64,000 nucleotides of DNA, taken from the NCBI GenBank assembly GCA_013349615.1, contig DUZJ01000007.1, positions 1 to 64,000 on the forward strand. Direction: 5' to 3'. The DNA comes from Planctomycetota bacterium (GTDB lineage Bacteria > Planctomycetota > Phycisphaerae > Sedimentisphaerales > Anaerobacaceae). The position numbers and the translations under genes are program-made. The notes under the pieces were generated by a model. That model made no database searches. It saw nothing but the letters and a program-made list of their open reading frames with translations, and was not told where the DNA came from. Every line of letters begins with the position of its first letter. Within the stretch, counting starts at the first letter, position 1. Positions 1 to 8,663 of the stretch are shown here, in pieces.

Positions 1-1
1 T

Positions 2-199
2 GGAAACCTATTCGCCACCGGCCCCGGCGGGGTATACGTTATTACACCTGGGGGTAAGCTTTTGGGCCGAATTCATACCGGTAAACGCACAGCAAATTGC
101 GCCTGGGGCGATGACGGCTCGGTTTTGTATATGACAACTGATGACGAGCTTTGCCGTATCAAAACAAGAACAAAAGGAGCTAATTTCAAAGACATCTGA
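2..199 (+). CDS. SMP-30/gluconolactonase-like protein, C-terminal fragment
   Basis: The window opens inside a reading frame of 65 codons ending in TGA at 197-199. The peptide has the GNLFATGPGGVYV and WGDDGSVLYMTT patterns of the last blades of SMP-30/gluconolactonase/LRE beta-propellers, which hydrolyse sugar lactones or related esters. The 5' part lies outside the window, so signal peptide and metal ligands cannot be judged. It converges on the aldo/keto reductase gene. Its place beside sugar oxidoreductases and polysaccharide-degrading enzymes fits carbohydrate catabolism. The family call rests on a short fragment. Confidence 0.6.
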   Translation, partial: GNLFATGPGGVYVITPGGKLLGRIHTGKRTANCAWGDDGSVLYMTTDDELCRIKTRTKGANFKDI

Positions 200-314
200 T
201 ACCAGCCGCCGAATTCACCATTAAATATGAGTTTCCGGCGTTCTGCACTGAATAGCGGTTGCAATAGGTCGAATATGTGGCGCCTGGTTGGCCACTGTAG
301 AATATAAACGACTC

Positions 315-1313
315 TCACGTCACCGGCCCATACCGTGGGCCCAGGCTTGGCGCCATCTTCTTGCCGAGTGCCAGTAATTCGGCGCGCTGCTCTTTAGAGA
401 GCGGTGCGTATTTTTGGGCGAACTTCACATTCTGTATAGCCTGTTCGACCGTGTAGGGACCGACAACGGCCACGCTGACGCCGCCCAGGTCGAGCGCGTA
501 GCCGAGGGCCTGTGGAAGATAGGCCGGCTCAGTTGCGCAGCCCACATAGCCACTCCTGTGGTTCCGGAAGCCACCCTTGATGCCGGCGTAGACCTTCATG
601 GCCGCGCAGCCGACATTGCGTTTTCGTGCTTCGGGCAGGGCCTTACTCTCGAAATCATAGATGTTTCTGTCTGCGTAATTCATCACGCACATGATAACAT
701 CAATTTGGTCTGTCTTAAGCATACGGACGAAATTTGCCGGCCGGTTGTGTCCCGAAATTCCGATGAAACGGACCTTACCGGTTTCTTTCTGTTTAAGCAG
801 GTAATTGAGGACGCCGTTCTTTGCAAGGACACGGTCAATCTTTTTGCTGCCGATGCTGTGGATATGCACAAGGTCGGCGTGGTCGGTTTTTAGTCGGCGT
901 AGTGATTCGCTTAGCGAACGTTCTGCTTCGGCTGCCGTGTGCGTTGAGACCTTTGTCGCAACAAAGAGCTTGTCACGACGTTTCGGTATTAGATGTCCCA
1001 ATATCTCCTCGGCATTGCCGTATATTCGCGCGGTGTCCACATACGTAACACCACGGTCGATGACCTCGCCGAAGATGCGAATGCCTTCCTCAACACCTAT
1101 GGGACCTTCGCCCACAGGGGCCGTGCCAAGACCAAGAATAGTAACCTTTTCTTTCGTCCGCCCAAGCACTCGTTTTGGCAGCGTCTGAACAGTTGGTTTG
1201 CTGGTTACCTCTTTGGATTCGGCTGCGAGGCCCGGCAGTGCAATGGCGGCGGTTGTGCCTGCAACGACATCTCCAAGGAACTTGCGACGTGTGATTTTAT
1301 CGTATGTATTCAT
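315..1313 (-). CDS. Tat-exported aldo/keto reductase
   Basis: The 332-residue product starts with a twin-arginine leader (TRRKFLGDV followed by an alanine-rich stretch to about residue 32), so it is probably exported folded. The mature part is an aldo/keto reductase TIM barrel, with VDTARIYGNAEEILG carrying the catalytic Asp and Tyr, FVATKV the Lys, and DLVHIHS the His. Such enzymes reduce or oxidise sugar carbonyls with NAD(P)H. Exported members are common in planctomycetes and their true cofactor and substrate are usually unknown. It faces the following genes across a 212-bp gap. Confidence 0.85.
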   Translation of the reverse strand: MNTYDKITRRKFLGDVVAGTTAAIALPGLAAESKEVTSKPTVQTLPKRVLGRTKEKVTILGLGTAPVGEGPIGVEEGIRIFGEVIDRGVTYVDTARIYGNAEEILGHLIPKRRDKLFVATKVSTHTAAEAERSLSESLRRLKTDHADLVHIHSIGSKKIDRVLAKNGVLNYLLKQKETGKVRFIGISGHNRPANFVRMLKTDQIDVIMCVMNYADRNIYDFESKALPEARKRNVGCAAMKVYAGIKGGFRNHRSGYVGCATEPAYLPQALGYALDLGGVSVAVVGPYTVEQAIQNVKFAQKYAPLSKEQRAELLALGKKMAPSLGPRYGPVT

Positions 1314-1437
1314 AATCTTTTTTCCTCAATATATTTTAATTGCTGATTCATTATACCCGGAAAACGCGTTCTTGAAAAATGAAATAAAAGTTTTTAGAGC
1401 TGATTTTCGTATTTGAAGTTATCAGCCAGATATTGAC

Positions 1438-1466
1438 TTGCCATCGAAAAGGGGATTAGCTACAAT
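1438..1466 (+). promoter_or_regulatory. Putative sigma70-type promoter
   Basis: TTGCCA at 1438-1443 and TACAAT at 1461-1466 are separated by 17 bases, about 60 bases before the small EF-Tu-domain gene. It would drive that gene and perhaps the oxidoreductase gene behind it. This is a sequence match only. Confidence 0.4.
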
Positions 1467-1525
1467 ACCGGGTAACGAGTATTTAACTTAAAGGCAAGCA
1501 TTAAAGAACTAATGGAGGTATGCAA

Positions 1526-1780
1526 ATGTCTGAAGAGATGATTGGAACGGTATCAGATTTCTTCGCCCACCCTGTAGTGGCCGCTATTGAGCTGACCGCG
1601 GCTTTAAACACAGGGGACAAAATCCACATTAAGGGCCATACGACAGACCTTGAGCTGATTGTTGACTCAATGCAGATTGACAATGCACCGGTTGAAAAGG
1701 CCAAATCCGGAGACTCTATTGGAGTGAAGGTGCCCGAGCGGGTAAGAACGGGCGATATGGTCTATAAGATTGTCGACTGA
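1526..1780 (+). CDS. Small stand-alone EF-Tu domain 2-like protein
   Basis: This 84-residue protein looks like a free-standing translation-factor beta-barrel (EF-Tu domain 2 type). It begins with MIGTVSDFFAHPVVAAIEL, continues with GDKIHIKGHTTD, and ends with a GDSIGVKVPERVRTGDMVYK strand pair. Free-standing copies of this kind are known as small proteins of unclear function, some beside collagenase-like U32 peptidases. GGAGG at 1514-1518 is correctly spaced for the ATG at 1526; the in-frame ATG at 1520 is too close to it. It lies 66 bp ahead of the Gfo/Idh/MocA gene, perhaps on the same transcript. Confidence 0.7.
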   Translation: MSEEMIGTVSDFFAHPVVAAIELTAALNTGDKIHIKGHTTDLELIVDSMQIDNAPVEKAKSGDSIGVKVPERVRTGDMVYKIVD

Positions 1781-1846
1781 GTTGCACAACAGAATAACTT
1801 GGTATCAAGTTCTGTCCGGACAGGTCAATTATTAGGAGAGTGCGCT

Positions 1847-3193
1847 ATGTCAAAACAGCGTATAAGCAGGCGGCGTTTTCTTGCCGCGACAGCAACAACT
1901 GCCGCCGTCACCATTGTACCGGGGCATGTTTTGGGAGGGCCGCGGAATACTCCGCCAAGCGCAAAACTCAATATCGCCGGTATTGGTATCGGGGGTATGG
2001 GTAAAAGTAATCTGCGGCAGTTGGAGAGCGAAAACATCGTGGCCTTGTGCGATGTGGATCACAACTACGCGGCCCAAACATTCAAGAGGTATCCCAAGGC
2101 AAAGGTCTATACCGATTTCCGGAAAATGCTGGACAAACAGAAAGACATCGATGCCGTTGTGATTGCCACGCCGGACCATACACACGCGGTTATCTCAATG
2201 GAAGCGATGCGGAGGGGAAAGCACGTTTACTGCCAGAAGCCGCTGACACACGACGTCTATGAATCGCGTATGCTGGCAAAAACAGCGAAAGAGACCGGCG
2301 TCACAACACAAATGGGTATTCAGGGACATTCGGGCGAGGGTATCCGCCTGATTAGTGAGTGGATTTGGGGCGGCGCTATAGGCGAGGTCCGCGAGGTCGA
2401 TGCCTGGTGCAGTTTGTCTTATTATCCCTTTGGTCATACGTGGTGGAGCTCCAGGTGGAGCCGGCGTCCCAAGGAAACGCCGCCGGTCCCATCTACACTG
2501 GATTGGGACCTGTGGTTAGGCCCCGCGCCCGAGCGTCCTTATCATCCGGCGTACCATCCGGGTGTGTGGCGCTGCTGGTGGGATTTCGGCTGCGGGATGA
2601 TGGGAGACCGTGGTGCTCACACTCTGGATCCGGTCTTTTGGGCATTAAAGCTGGGACATCCGACAAGTGTCGAGGCCACCTCGCTGGACCTGAATCCCGA
2701 TACGCATCCGGTAGCATCTATCGTGACCTACCGATTTCCCGCACGGGGTAATTTGCCGCCGGTCAAGCTAACGTGGTATGATGGTCTTCGCCCGCCCCGG
2801 CCGATAGAGCTCGAACACGGCAGACGCTTGGGCAATGTGGAGGGCGGTGCGCTGTTCAAAGGCAGCAAAGGCAAGCTAATGGCCGGTGTTTACGGAGAAG
2901 GGCCCCGGTTGATACCCGAGGGCAGGATGAAAGAGTACAAACAGCCTGCGAAAACTATCCCAAGAGTAAAAGGCTCACATGAGCGGGATTGGGTGCGTGC
3001 CTGTAAAAGCGGCCGACCAGCGGGAGCGGATTTTGAGTATTCCGGCCTTTTGACCGAAGTATGCCTGCTTGGAAATGTGGCCAGGCGAGTTGATGCCAAT
3101 ATCGAATGGGACGCAGAAAATATGAAGGCAACAAATCTGCCGGAGGCCGACAAATACATTCGCACTCCATATAGAAAAGGCTGGACCTTATAA
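1847..3193 (+). CDS. Tat-exported Gfo/Idh/MocA oxidoreductase
   Basis: The 448-residue protein has a Tat leader (ISRRRFLAATATT) followed by the Rossmann glycine motif NIAGIGIGGMGKSN, then VVIATPDHTH and KHVYCQKPLTHD. The last is the EKP-type motif of Gfo/Idh/MocA dehydrogenases, with Gln in place of Glu. The C-terminal half has the usual dimerisation sheet. These enzymes oxidise or isomerise sugars and cyclitols with bound NAD(P). The start was taken at the ATG with AGGAGAG ahead of it; a longer frame from 1799 lacks a ribosome site and would bury the Tat signal. Substrate unknown; the neighbours suggest a glycan-derived sugar. Confidence 0.88.
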   Translation: MSKQRISRRRFLAATATTAAVTIVPGHVLGGPRNTPPSAKLNIAGIGIGGMGKSNLRQLESENIVALCDVDHNYAAQTFKRYPKAKVYTDFRKMLDKQKDIDAVVIATPDHTHAVISMEAMRRGKHVYCQKPLTHDVYESRMLAKTAKETGVTTQMGIQGHSGEGIRLISEWIWGGAIGEVREVDAWCSLSYYPFGHTWWSSRWSRRPKETPPVPSTLDWDLWLGPAPERPYHPAYHPGVWRCWWDFGCGMMGDRGAHTLDPVFWALKLGHPTSVEATSLDLNPDTHPVASIVTYRFPARGNLPPVKLTWYDGLRPPRPIELEHGRRLGNVEGGALFKGSKGKLMAGVYGEGPRLIPEGRMKEYKQPAKTIPRVKGSHERDWVRACKSGRPAGADFEYSGLLTEVCLLGNVARRVDANIEWDAENMKATNLPEADKYIRTPYRKGWTL

Positions 3194-3239
3194 ATGAGCT
3201 AACCCCGCATCTCCTGGAAAATTTTATTACGAGTACCCT

Positions 3240-5438
3240 ATGGAAGGAAAACATTTTCTCAAAGTTGGTATTAGTGTCTCCCTCGGTGTCCTAATTAGCA
3301 TCAGTGCATTTGCCGGCGGGACTAAATGGCCAAAAGGCTGGGTAAGAGTGGGAGAGCTTGGCCAAAGGCCAAAACGTATTTCCGATGAATTCCCGCTGTC
3401 CGACCAAGGCAATAAGGGACATTGGAAAGAATATGAAGTGATGAGCGATGAATTTTACGGCTCAGAACTTGACAGCAATAAGTGGCATCCCACAAATCCT
3501 CGGTGGCTGGGAAGACAGCCCGCGTATTTCTATCCTGGCAATGTAAAGGTAACTGGCGGGAAGCTCCATCTTACTATGAGGAAACAAGAAGTTCCTGAGA
3601 TGCCCAGGGATAAAGGCTACCACACCTACACATCCGCTGCGGTTCAAAGCAAAACTAAAGTCAAATACGGATATTTTGAAGTCAAATGCAAGCCGATGAA
3701 ATCTCACGGTTCCAGCTCTTTCTGGTTCTATGACAACACGCCAAAATTGTGGACAGAGATAGATGTCTTTGAGATTGGCGGCGGCGCTCCCAAGTTCGAG
3801 AAGAAATACAATATGAACGTGCATGTCTTCAGAACGCCTACCGAGAAGAAGCATTGGTCGATGGCAGGCGTTTGGACTGCGCCATCAAATCTGGCAGACG
3901 ATTATCACGTTTATGGATTGGAGTGGGACAAGGAAAAGATTAAATGGTACTTTGACGGAGTCCTTGTCAGGTGGGTGGAAAATACACACTGGCATCAGCC
4001 TCTCACGTTGAATTTCGACAGCGAAACTATGCCTAAGTGGTTTGGCCTGCCCAAAGATAGCGACCTGCCGTCCACGTACAGCATTGAATATGTAAGAGCC
4101 TGGAAGAAAGAGACAACACCAAATAGCTGTGCCGGAGCTACCTATGAGATCTATCCGGCCACCGTTGATTCACAGGAAGAATTTGAACGTCTGGCAAATT
4201 CGCTTAAGCCGGGTGATGAGCTGGTATTGCACAGGGGAGTCTATTCACAAAACGGCCGCCGGGCTGTTACTGCCAAAGGTACTCATACTCGGCCCATTCT
4301 TATTCGGGCCGCGGAAGGAGAAAAGCCGCTGCTTACCCGTCCAGCCGACAACATTGATAAGCACAACAACATTGAGTTCGTCGATTGCTCTTACCTGATT
4401 GTTCGAGGTCTGCGTTTTCAAGGCGGCAGCTCCGGTGTCCGGTTTATCCGGGGTCACCACATCACCTTTGAAGAATGTGAAATCTTCGAGACCGGCAACA
4501 ACGCACTCACGATGAACAGCGGAAATTGTGATAGCTTTGTTATCCGAAGGAACCATATTCATCATACAGGCTTGAGCCAATCAGGTCATACTGAGGGAGA
4601 AGGGATGTATATTGGTGTCCATAACGGTTCGCGTATAACTACCAATACACTGGTGGAAGTCAATTATATCCATCATTTGCGCAGTACCAGCAACGGTGGA
4701 AACGATGGCATCGAAATCAAGTTCGGCTCTTATGGTAATACGGTCCGTGATAACGTTATCCACGATACGAACATTGGCCGGCAATATCCTGGTATCTTCG
4801 TATATGGCGGCGGCCCCAGGGTCAATATCGTTGAGGGCAATGTCATCTGGAAGGCCGGAGAAGGTATCCAGGTAGTCTCTGATGCTGTTGTGCGAAATAA
4901 CATCATTTTCGATTGTTCGGCAACTGGAATCACGGCAGCTCCTCACGCCGCGGTGCCTCAGATTCGCAATGTCAAGATTGTCAATAATACAATTGTGAAT
5001 CATCCCAGAGGTGTCCTCATTCGATGGTCTTTGGTAGGGGCGGTTCGCGAACCGCCCGTACTGGTCTTCGCTAATAACGCCATTTATTGTCCCGGCTCTA
5101 CGGCGATTGATGCGTCAGGAATCGGTAGCGCAGTCTTGAGCTCGAACTACATCGCAGGCGACTTAAATGGTGTAGCGATTGATAATTCTCGTTTTTATGA
5201 TGGCGGAAGCATTTCGGCGGCTTTTGTAGGGCCTAACAAAAAGAACTATTGGCCCAAACAAGGCTCTGTGCTAATCAATCATGCCAATCCGACTTTTGCA
5301 CCAAAGCTGGATTTTCACAGGACTATCAGAAAACCTCCTTTTGATGTCGGCGCTTATGAGTCCGAAGGGCACATTAAAAATCCCGGCCGGCCGGATTTCT
5401 TCAGTTCGTTATGGTCTATTTCCTCTGATTCCGGATAA
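3240..5438 (+). CDS. Secreted GH16 glycosidase fused to a beta-helix domain
   Basis: This 732-residue protein has a signal peptide (residues 1-26). Residues about 60-295 form a GH16 jelly roll with the ExDxxE catalytic motif WTEIDVFE (Glu173, Asp175, Glu178), of the agarase/porphyranase/laminarinase broad family. From about residue 300 a right-handed parallel beta-helix follows (DELVLHRGVY, then repeated NNxI/RNNIIF coils), resembling chondroitinase-B-like or PL6-type helices. The fusion may bind and cut a sulfated or acidic polysaccharide. A dispersed palindrome is inserted in frame near residue 600 (VGAVREPPVLV). The gene converges with and overlaps the PL11 gene by 23 bp. Confidence 0.82.
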   Translation: MEGKHFLKVGISVSLGVLISISAFAGGTKWPKGWVRVGELGQRPKRISDEFPLSDQGNKGHWKEYEVMSDEFYGSELDSNKWHPTNPRWLGRQPAYFYPGNVKVTGGKLHLTMRKQEVPEMPRDKGYHTYTSAAVQSKTKVKYGYFEVKCKPMKSHGSSSFWFYDNTPKLWTEIDVFEIGGGAPKFEKKYNMNVHVFRTPTEKKHWSMAGVWTAPSNLADDYHVYGLEWDKEKIKWYFDGVLVRWVENTHWHQPLTLNFDSETMPKWFGLPKDSDLPSTYSIEYVRAWKKETTPNSCAGATYEIYPATVDSQEEFERLANSLKPGDELVLHRGVYSQNGRRAVTAKGTHTRPILIRAAEGEKPLLTRPADNIDKHNNIEFVDCSYLIVRGLRFQGGSSGVRFIRGHHITFEECEIFETGNNALTMNSGNCDSFVIRRNHIHHTGLSQSGHTEGEGMYIGVHNGSRITTNTLVEVNYIHHLRSTSNGGNDGIEIKFGSYGNTVRDNVIHDTNIGRQYPGIFVYGGGPRVNIVEGNVIWKAGEGIQVVSDAVVRNNIIFDCSATGITAAPHAAVPQIRNVKIVNNTIVNHPRGVLIRWSLVGAVREPPVLVFANNAIYCPGSTAIDASGIGSAVLSSNYIAGDLNGVAIDNSRFYDGGSISAAFVGPNKKNYWPKQGSVLINHANPTFAPKLDFHRTIRKPPFDVGAYESEGHIKNPGRPDFFSSLWSISSDSG
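5034..5061. repeat. Family A palindrome inside the GH16 gene
   Basis: A perfect 20-bp palindrome, GGGCGGTTCG plus its complement (5038-5057), is flanked by GTAG and GTAC. The same 28-bp unit recurs at 24820 and 25439. Here it lies in frame in the beta-helix part and adds about 9 residues. Confidence 0.85.
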
Positions 5439-7302
5439 TGGGCGTGGCCCTGGCTGAGTCGGCGACACTGACGCCGAGATAGTAGCTGGTCACCGGCGAT
5501 TGCTCGTAACCCATGGATCGGTGCGCCACTTCGGCGCGATAGACCGGGTCCTGCATCAGACAGACGCGCCGGTCGCTCGCCGGGATAGTCGTCGTGTGGA
5601 TGCGCAGCTCGCCGGCCAAGACGGTGATGAGTTCCTCTCGCCAGTCGCCGAGGATGTCGGCCATCATAATAATTCTGCCCTCGATACCGGAAGTGAGTGT
5701 CGGGCCCTTGTACTTGACGATGGTGAGGGAGCCGCCTCCACCGAATCTGCCGCGTCCGGGACCGCCGCGGCCAAACGTCTCCCGCAGAAGGTCGGCGTCC
5801 CAGAAAAGCCAGTTCCTGCAGCCGGGGACGTCTTCTCGCCGGCCGAGACGCTTGCCGTCGGCGCCGAACATATAGCGGTCGGACGAGCCGCCTTTGGGGT
5901 CTTCGGTCGCAAAACATTCCAGGCCGGGCAGCGACGGGTCGATGTCGGCGACCATCCCGTCGCCCACGTGATAGGTGCGCTGACCGATGCTCCAGATGGT
6001 CTTTCCTGTCCTGGCATCGACCAGGCAAACCCCCATCCCGTCGTTGTGCCACGGCTCGATGGCGTAGAATATTTCCATGCCGGGCAGGGTTGGGTCCACG
6101 TCGGTCACAAAGCATTTATCGGGGTGGCCCAGGCCGACCGAATACAGGCACGTGCCGTTGTCGTCCAGCACGGCCGAGCCCAGGATGACCTCATCTCGGC
6201 CGTCACCGTCTACGTCGGCCGAGTGCATGCCGTGTGTCCCCTGGCTGCGGATGATAGGGGTCTCGTCATCGCCTTCCCAGTGCCACAGCCGCTTGAGTTT
6301 GCGGTTGTGATACTGGTAGGCGTCGACCATCATCAGTTTGTAAGTACCGCGCTTCACCAGCAGGCACGGGGTCTTGCCGTCCAGGTAGGCCAGGCCCATC
6401 TGGTTACGGTTGGTCCGGTTGTAATCGCCCAGGCGCGGGTCTCGCGGCGGCCAGTCGGTGCGTGCGAATTCGGTGCCGGTCATGCCGACAAGGAGCGAGC
6501 ACCACTCCGGTCCCTTCCGCACGCGCCCGTCGGGTTCGCGCACGTCCTCGGGACCGGTCTTGACGGCCACCTCGGCCTTGCCGTCACCGTCAAAATCGTA
6601 AACCACGTAAGGCGAATACCAGATGCCCGGTTCGATGCCCAGCCCAAGGTCCTTGCGCCACAGGAACGTGCCGTCGCTCAGGTACGCTTCAAGTTTGTAG
6701 GTGAGTCTGCTTTTATTGGGTCTGCCGGCCGGATCAATACCCTGGCTCGGCTGCTTTATCACAAAATCATACGTCCCGTCGCCGTTGAGGTCGGCAACGG
6801 CGATCCTCTGGGGTCTGTAATCGCCCTGGAACTTGATGGACGAGTAGTACGTCTTGTCCCTGGCGTCCACCTTCAGCAATGCCTTCTCCGAAGGCTCAAG
6901 CTCTTTACCCGCCAGCACCGGCCTGACCCAGTAGGCGCTCCGGCGCCCAGGGGCCGGCTGTTCGTCGATAAAGTCGGTGGTGGCGGCCACAGGCTCCTTG
7001 TTCAGCATCACCGGACCGCCGCCTTCGACTGAGCGGTAGACGTTGAAAGCCGTTCCCTTGGCATCGCTCTTGAGCAGGCGCCAGCCTAAGTAGACTTGAC
7101 CCTTTTTGTTCGGCATTGCAAACATTCCGCGATTGAGTTTTTCCTCGATGCGCTGTTTGGCCCAGCCTGATACTTTGGGCTTGTCCTTGTGCTTCGGACT
7201 GAGCGCAGGAACGTGGTAAGCTCGCTCTCTTGGGTCTTGGGCGTATGCTGTGGAAGCGATTGTGCAAAACAACATAACAATAAGCAAGATTCTTATAATC
7301 AT
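5416..7302 (-). CDS. Secreted PL11 rhamnogalacturonan lyase
   Basis: The 628-residue protein has a signal peptide ending near AYAQD. It then follows the eight-bladed propeller pattern of polysaccharide lyase family 11: an N-terminal Ig-like region (GWRLLKSDAKGTAFNVYRS) and repeated calcium-binding DxNGDG and DxDGDG loops (ADLNGDGTYDF, DFDGDGKAEV, DVDGDGRDEV). It ends with SMGYEQSPVTSYYLG. PL11 enzymes cleave the rhamnose-galacturonate backbone of pectin by beta-elimination. Length is normal for the family. A 510-codon open frame runs antisense to it but is a shadow. Confidence 0.92.
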   Translation of the reverse strand: MIIRILLIVMLFCTIASTAYAQDPRERAYHVPALSPKHKDKPKVSGWAKQRIEEKLNRGMFAMPNKKGQVYLGWRLLKSDAKGTAFNVYRSVEGGGPVMLNKEPVAATTDFIDEQPAPGRRSAYWVRPVLAGKELEPSEKALLKVDARDKTYYSSIKFQGDYRPQRIAVADLNGDGTYDFVIKQPSQGIDPAGRPNKSRLTYKLEAYLSDGTFLWRKDLGLGIEPGIWYSPYVVYDFDGDGKAEVAVKTGPEDVREPDGRVRKGPEWCSLLVGMTGTEFARTDWPPRDPRLGDYNRTNRNQMGLAYLDGKTPCLLVKRGTYKLMMVDAYQYHNRKLKRLWHWEGDDETPIIRSQGTHGMHSADVDGDGRDEVILGSAVLDDNGTCLYSVGLGHPDKCFVTDVDPTLPGMEIFYAIEPWHNDGMGVCLVDARTGKTIWSIGQRTYHVGDGMVADIDPSLPGLECFATEDPKGGSSDRYMFGADGKRLGRREDVPGCRNWLFWDADLLRETFGRGGPGRGRFGGGGSLTIVKYKGPTLTSGIEGRIIMMADILGDWREELITVLAGELRIHTTTIPASDRRVCLMQDPVYRAEVAHRSMGYEQSPVTSYYLGVSVADSARATPIIRNQRK

Positions 7303-7645
7303 GGTTCATCGCTTTCTATAGATTAGAACCCGTACCGTACAAGAATTTATATGCATCTGATATTGCTGCTCTAAGCCAGGCCAATTCAATCGCTTATTAT
7401 ATCCTTTGACCTTTTCGCATGCAAGGGGTGGATTCGGCAAGATTGGACCAAATGAACAACATGGTCGCTGAACAACAGTTGCCCGTGAGCTCCGTGGTTA
7501 TCGTCCACCACGGGTATATTGTATTATGTATTTGGCCTTACGTATGAGGTGCGATGAGTATCCTTTGCCCCTTTAGAAATCTTAACTTCCACTCTCAAAT
7601 TCTTCTTTGTAGAATTTCTAACGGCGCTGGGATTTCTAACAAAGT
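7303..7645. other. Intergenic gap, nothing recognised
   Basis: This 343-bp stretch separates the carbohydrate locus from the 3' end of the acs cluster. It has no convincing frame. A weak T-rich repeat (AGAATTTCTAAC, then GGATTTCTAAC) near 7610-7640 could belong to a terminator region for acsE, but no clean hairpin is visible. Confidence 0.5.
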
Positions 7646-8473
7646 TTACGCTTTATTGGCGGCTATGTAGGCCTTTAAGAAGCTGTCCGAATATATTTGC
7701 TTGTTCATCAGCATCTCTGCAGTAGCTACCACATTAACAAGTTTTTCGTCGAGAACATCGACTATTGCCGAGTCCAGGCCGTGCGACATGGCCACAGCCA
7801 GGAAGATGCGATTTATCAGGCTCCTTTCGCTTGTGCCTTGAGAGATGTTCGATAAACCTACCGTCGTATGCGGCGCAGGTTCAGATAAATATTTTATCTG
7901 GCCCATCGCGGTAAGGATGTTGCCGGCCTGAACCTGGGCGTTTGGCACATTAACCGGCAGAACAATAGGGTCGATGAATAACCGCTGCGTGTCAAATCCT
8001 TTCTCCATCGTTTTTTGTACGATTTCCGCAGCTATTGCCACGCGGGTATCAATATCCTGAGGCACGCCGTTTTTGTCCATGGTAAGGGCGATAATGCTTG
8101 CTTTCGGCCCGGCCTGCTTTGCCATTTCTATGTGTTTATCAAGTATCTCTTCATCGTTTTTCTTATTCAACGGTGTGGAATTCAGGATAAGGCCGGGCTC
8201 GGAATTAACAACCTTTAATCCCGCCGTGAGGACGTCGGGTTTTTGAGAATCCAGGCATAAAGGCGTAGAGCATGTTTCCTGGATGGTTTCAACCAGCCAC
8301 TGCATAGTTCCTTCCTGGTCTGCGGCGGCCGTGCCGACATTGACATCAAGATAATTGGCGCCTGCATCGGTTTGCTTTTTGGCCAGCCCTTGAATGACCT
8401 GCTTGTTTTTGTCTGCAATAGCCTGCTTAACATCGGTAAACATCCCGTTAATTCGTTCTCCGATTAGTATCAT
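7646..8473 (-). CDS. acsE: Methyltetrahydrofolate:corrinoid/iron-sulfur protein methyltransferase
   Basis: AcsE moves the methyl group from methyl-H4folate to the cobalt of the corrinoid protein AcsCD. The 275-residue product has the pterin-binding TIM barrel: MILIGERINGMF at the start, then ANYLDVNVGTA, LCLDSQKPDVL, LILNSTPLNK, RLFIDPIVLPV and TTVGLSNISQG. The ATG at 8473 has AGGAG upstream. A longer frame to 8710 reads through a dispersed repeat and is not used. It is the last gene of the cluster, 190 bp after acsD. Confidence 0.93.
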   Translation of the reverse strand: MILIGERINGMFTDVKQAIADKNKQVIQGLAKKQTDAGANYLDVNVGTAAADQEGTMQWLVETIQETCSTPLCLDSQKPDVLTAGLKVVNSEPGLILNSTPLNKKNDEEILDKHIEMAKQAGPKASIIALTMDKNGVPQDIDTRVAIAAEIVQKTMEKGFDTQRLFIDPIVLPVNVPNAQVQAGNILTAMGQIKYLSEPAPHTTVGLSNISQGTSERSLINRIFLAVAMSHGLDSAIVDVLDEKLVNVVATAEMLMNKQIYSDSFLKAYIAANKA

Positions 8474-8587
8474 AACAGTCTCCTTTCCTTGAGTTCTTCC
8501 ACCGCCGAGCCCGCAGTCCTTGGGACTACGCCGGAAGGCGTCCCCGAGCGGACTTACGCAGAGAGCGCTGAGTTTTTTTAATAATAT

Positions 8588-8614
8588 TGTCATTCCTGCG
8601 GAAGCAGGAATCCA
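8588..8614. repeat. Family C palindrome in the acsD-acsE spacer
   Basis: ATTCCTGC and GCAGGAAT form an 8-bp hairpin inside a GTCATTCCTG...CAGGAATCCA unit related to the one at 37899. Further along, CGCAGAGAGCGC and GCGTTCTCTGCGG also look repeat-derived. This explains the only large gap in the lower acs cluster. Confidence 0.7.
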
Positions 8615-8663
8615 TTTTCTTTTATTCTGTTTTTCTTCTCCGCGGTCTCCGCGTTCTCTGCGG

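Noticed and set aside
5500-7032. A 510-codon open frame antisense to the PL11 lyase
   Set aside because: It is a GC-rich shadow of a well-supported gene with clear calcium-loop motifs; its peptide matches no family pattern I know and has no ribosome site.
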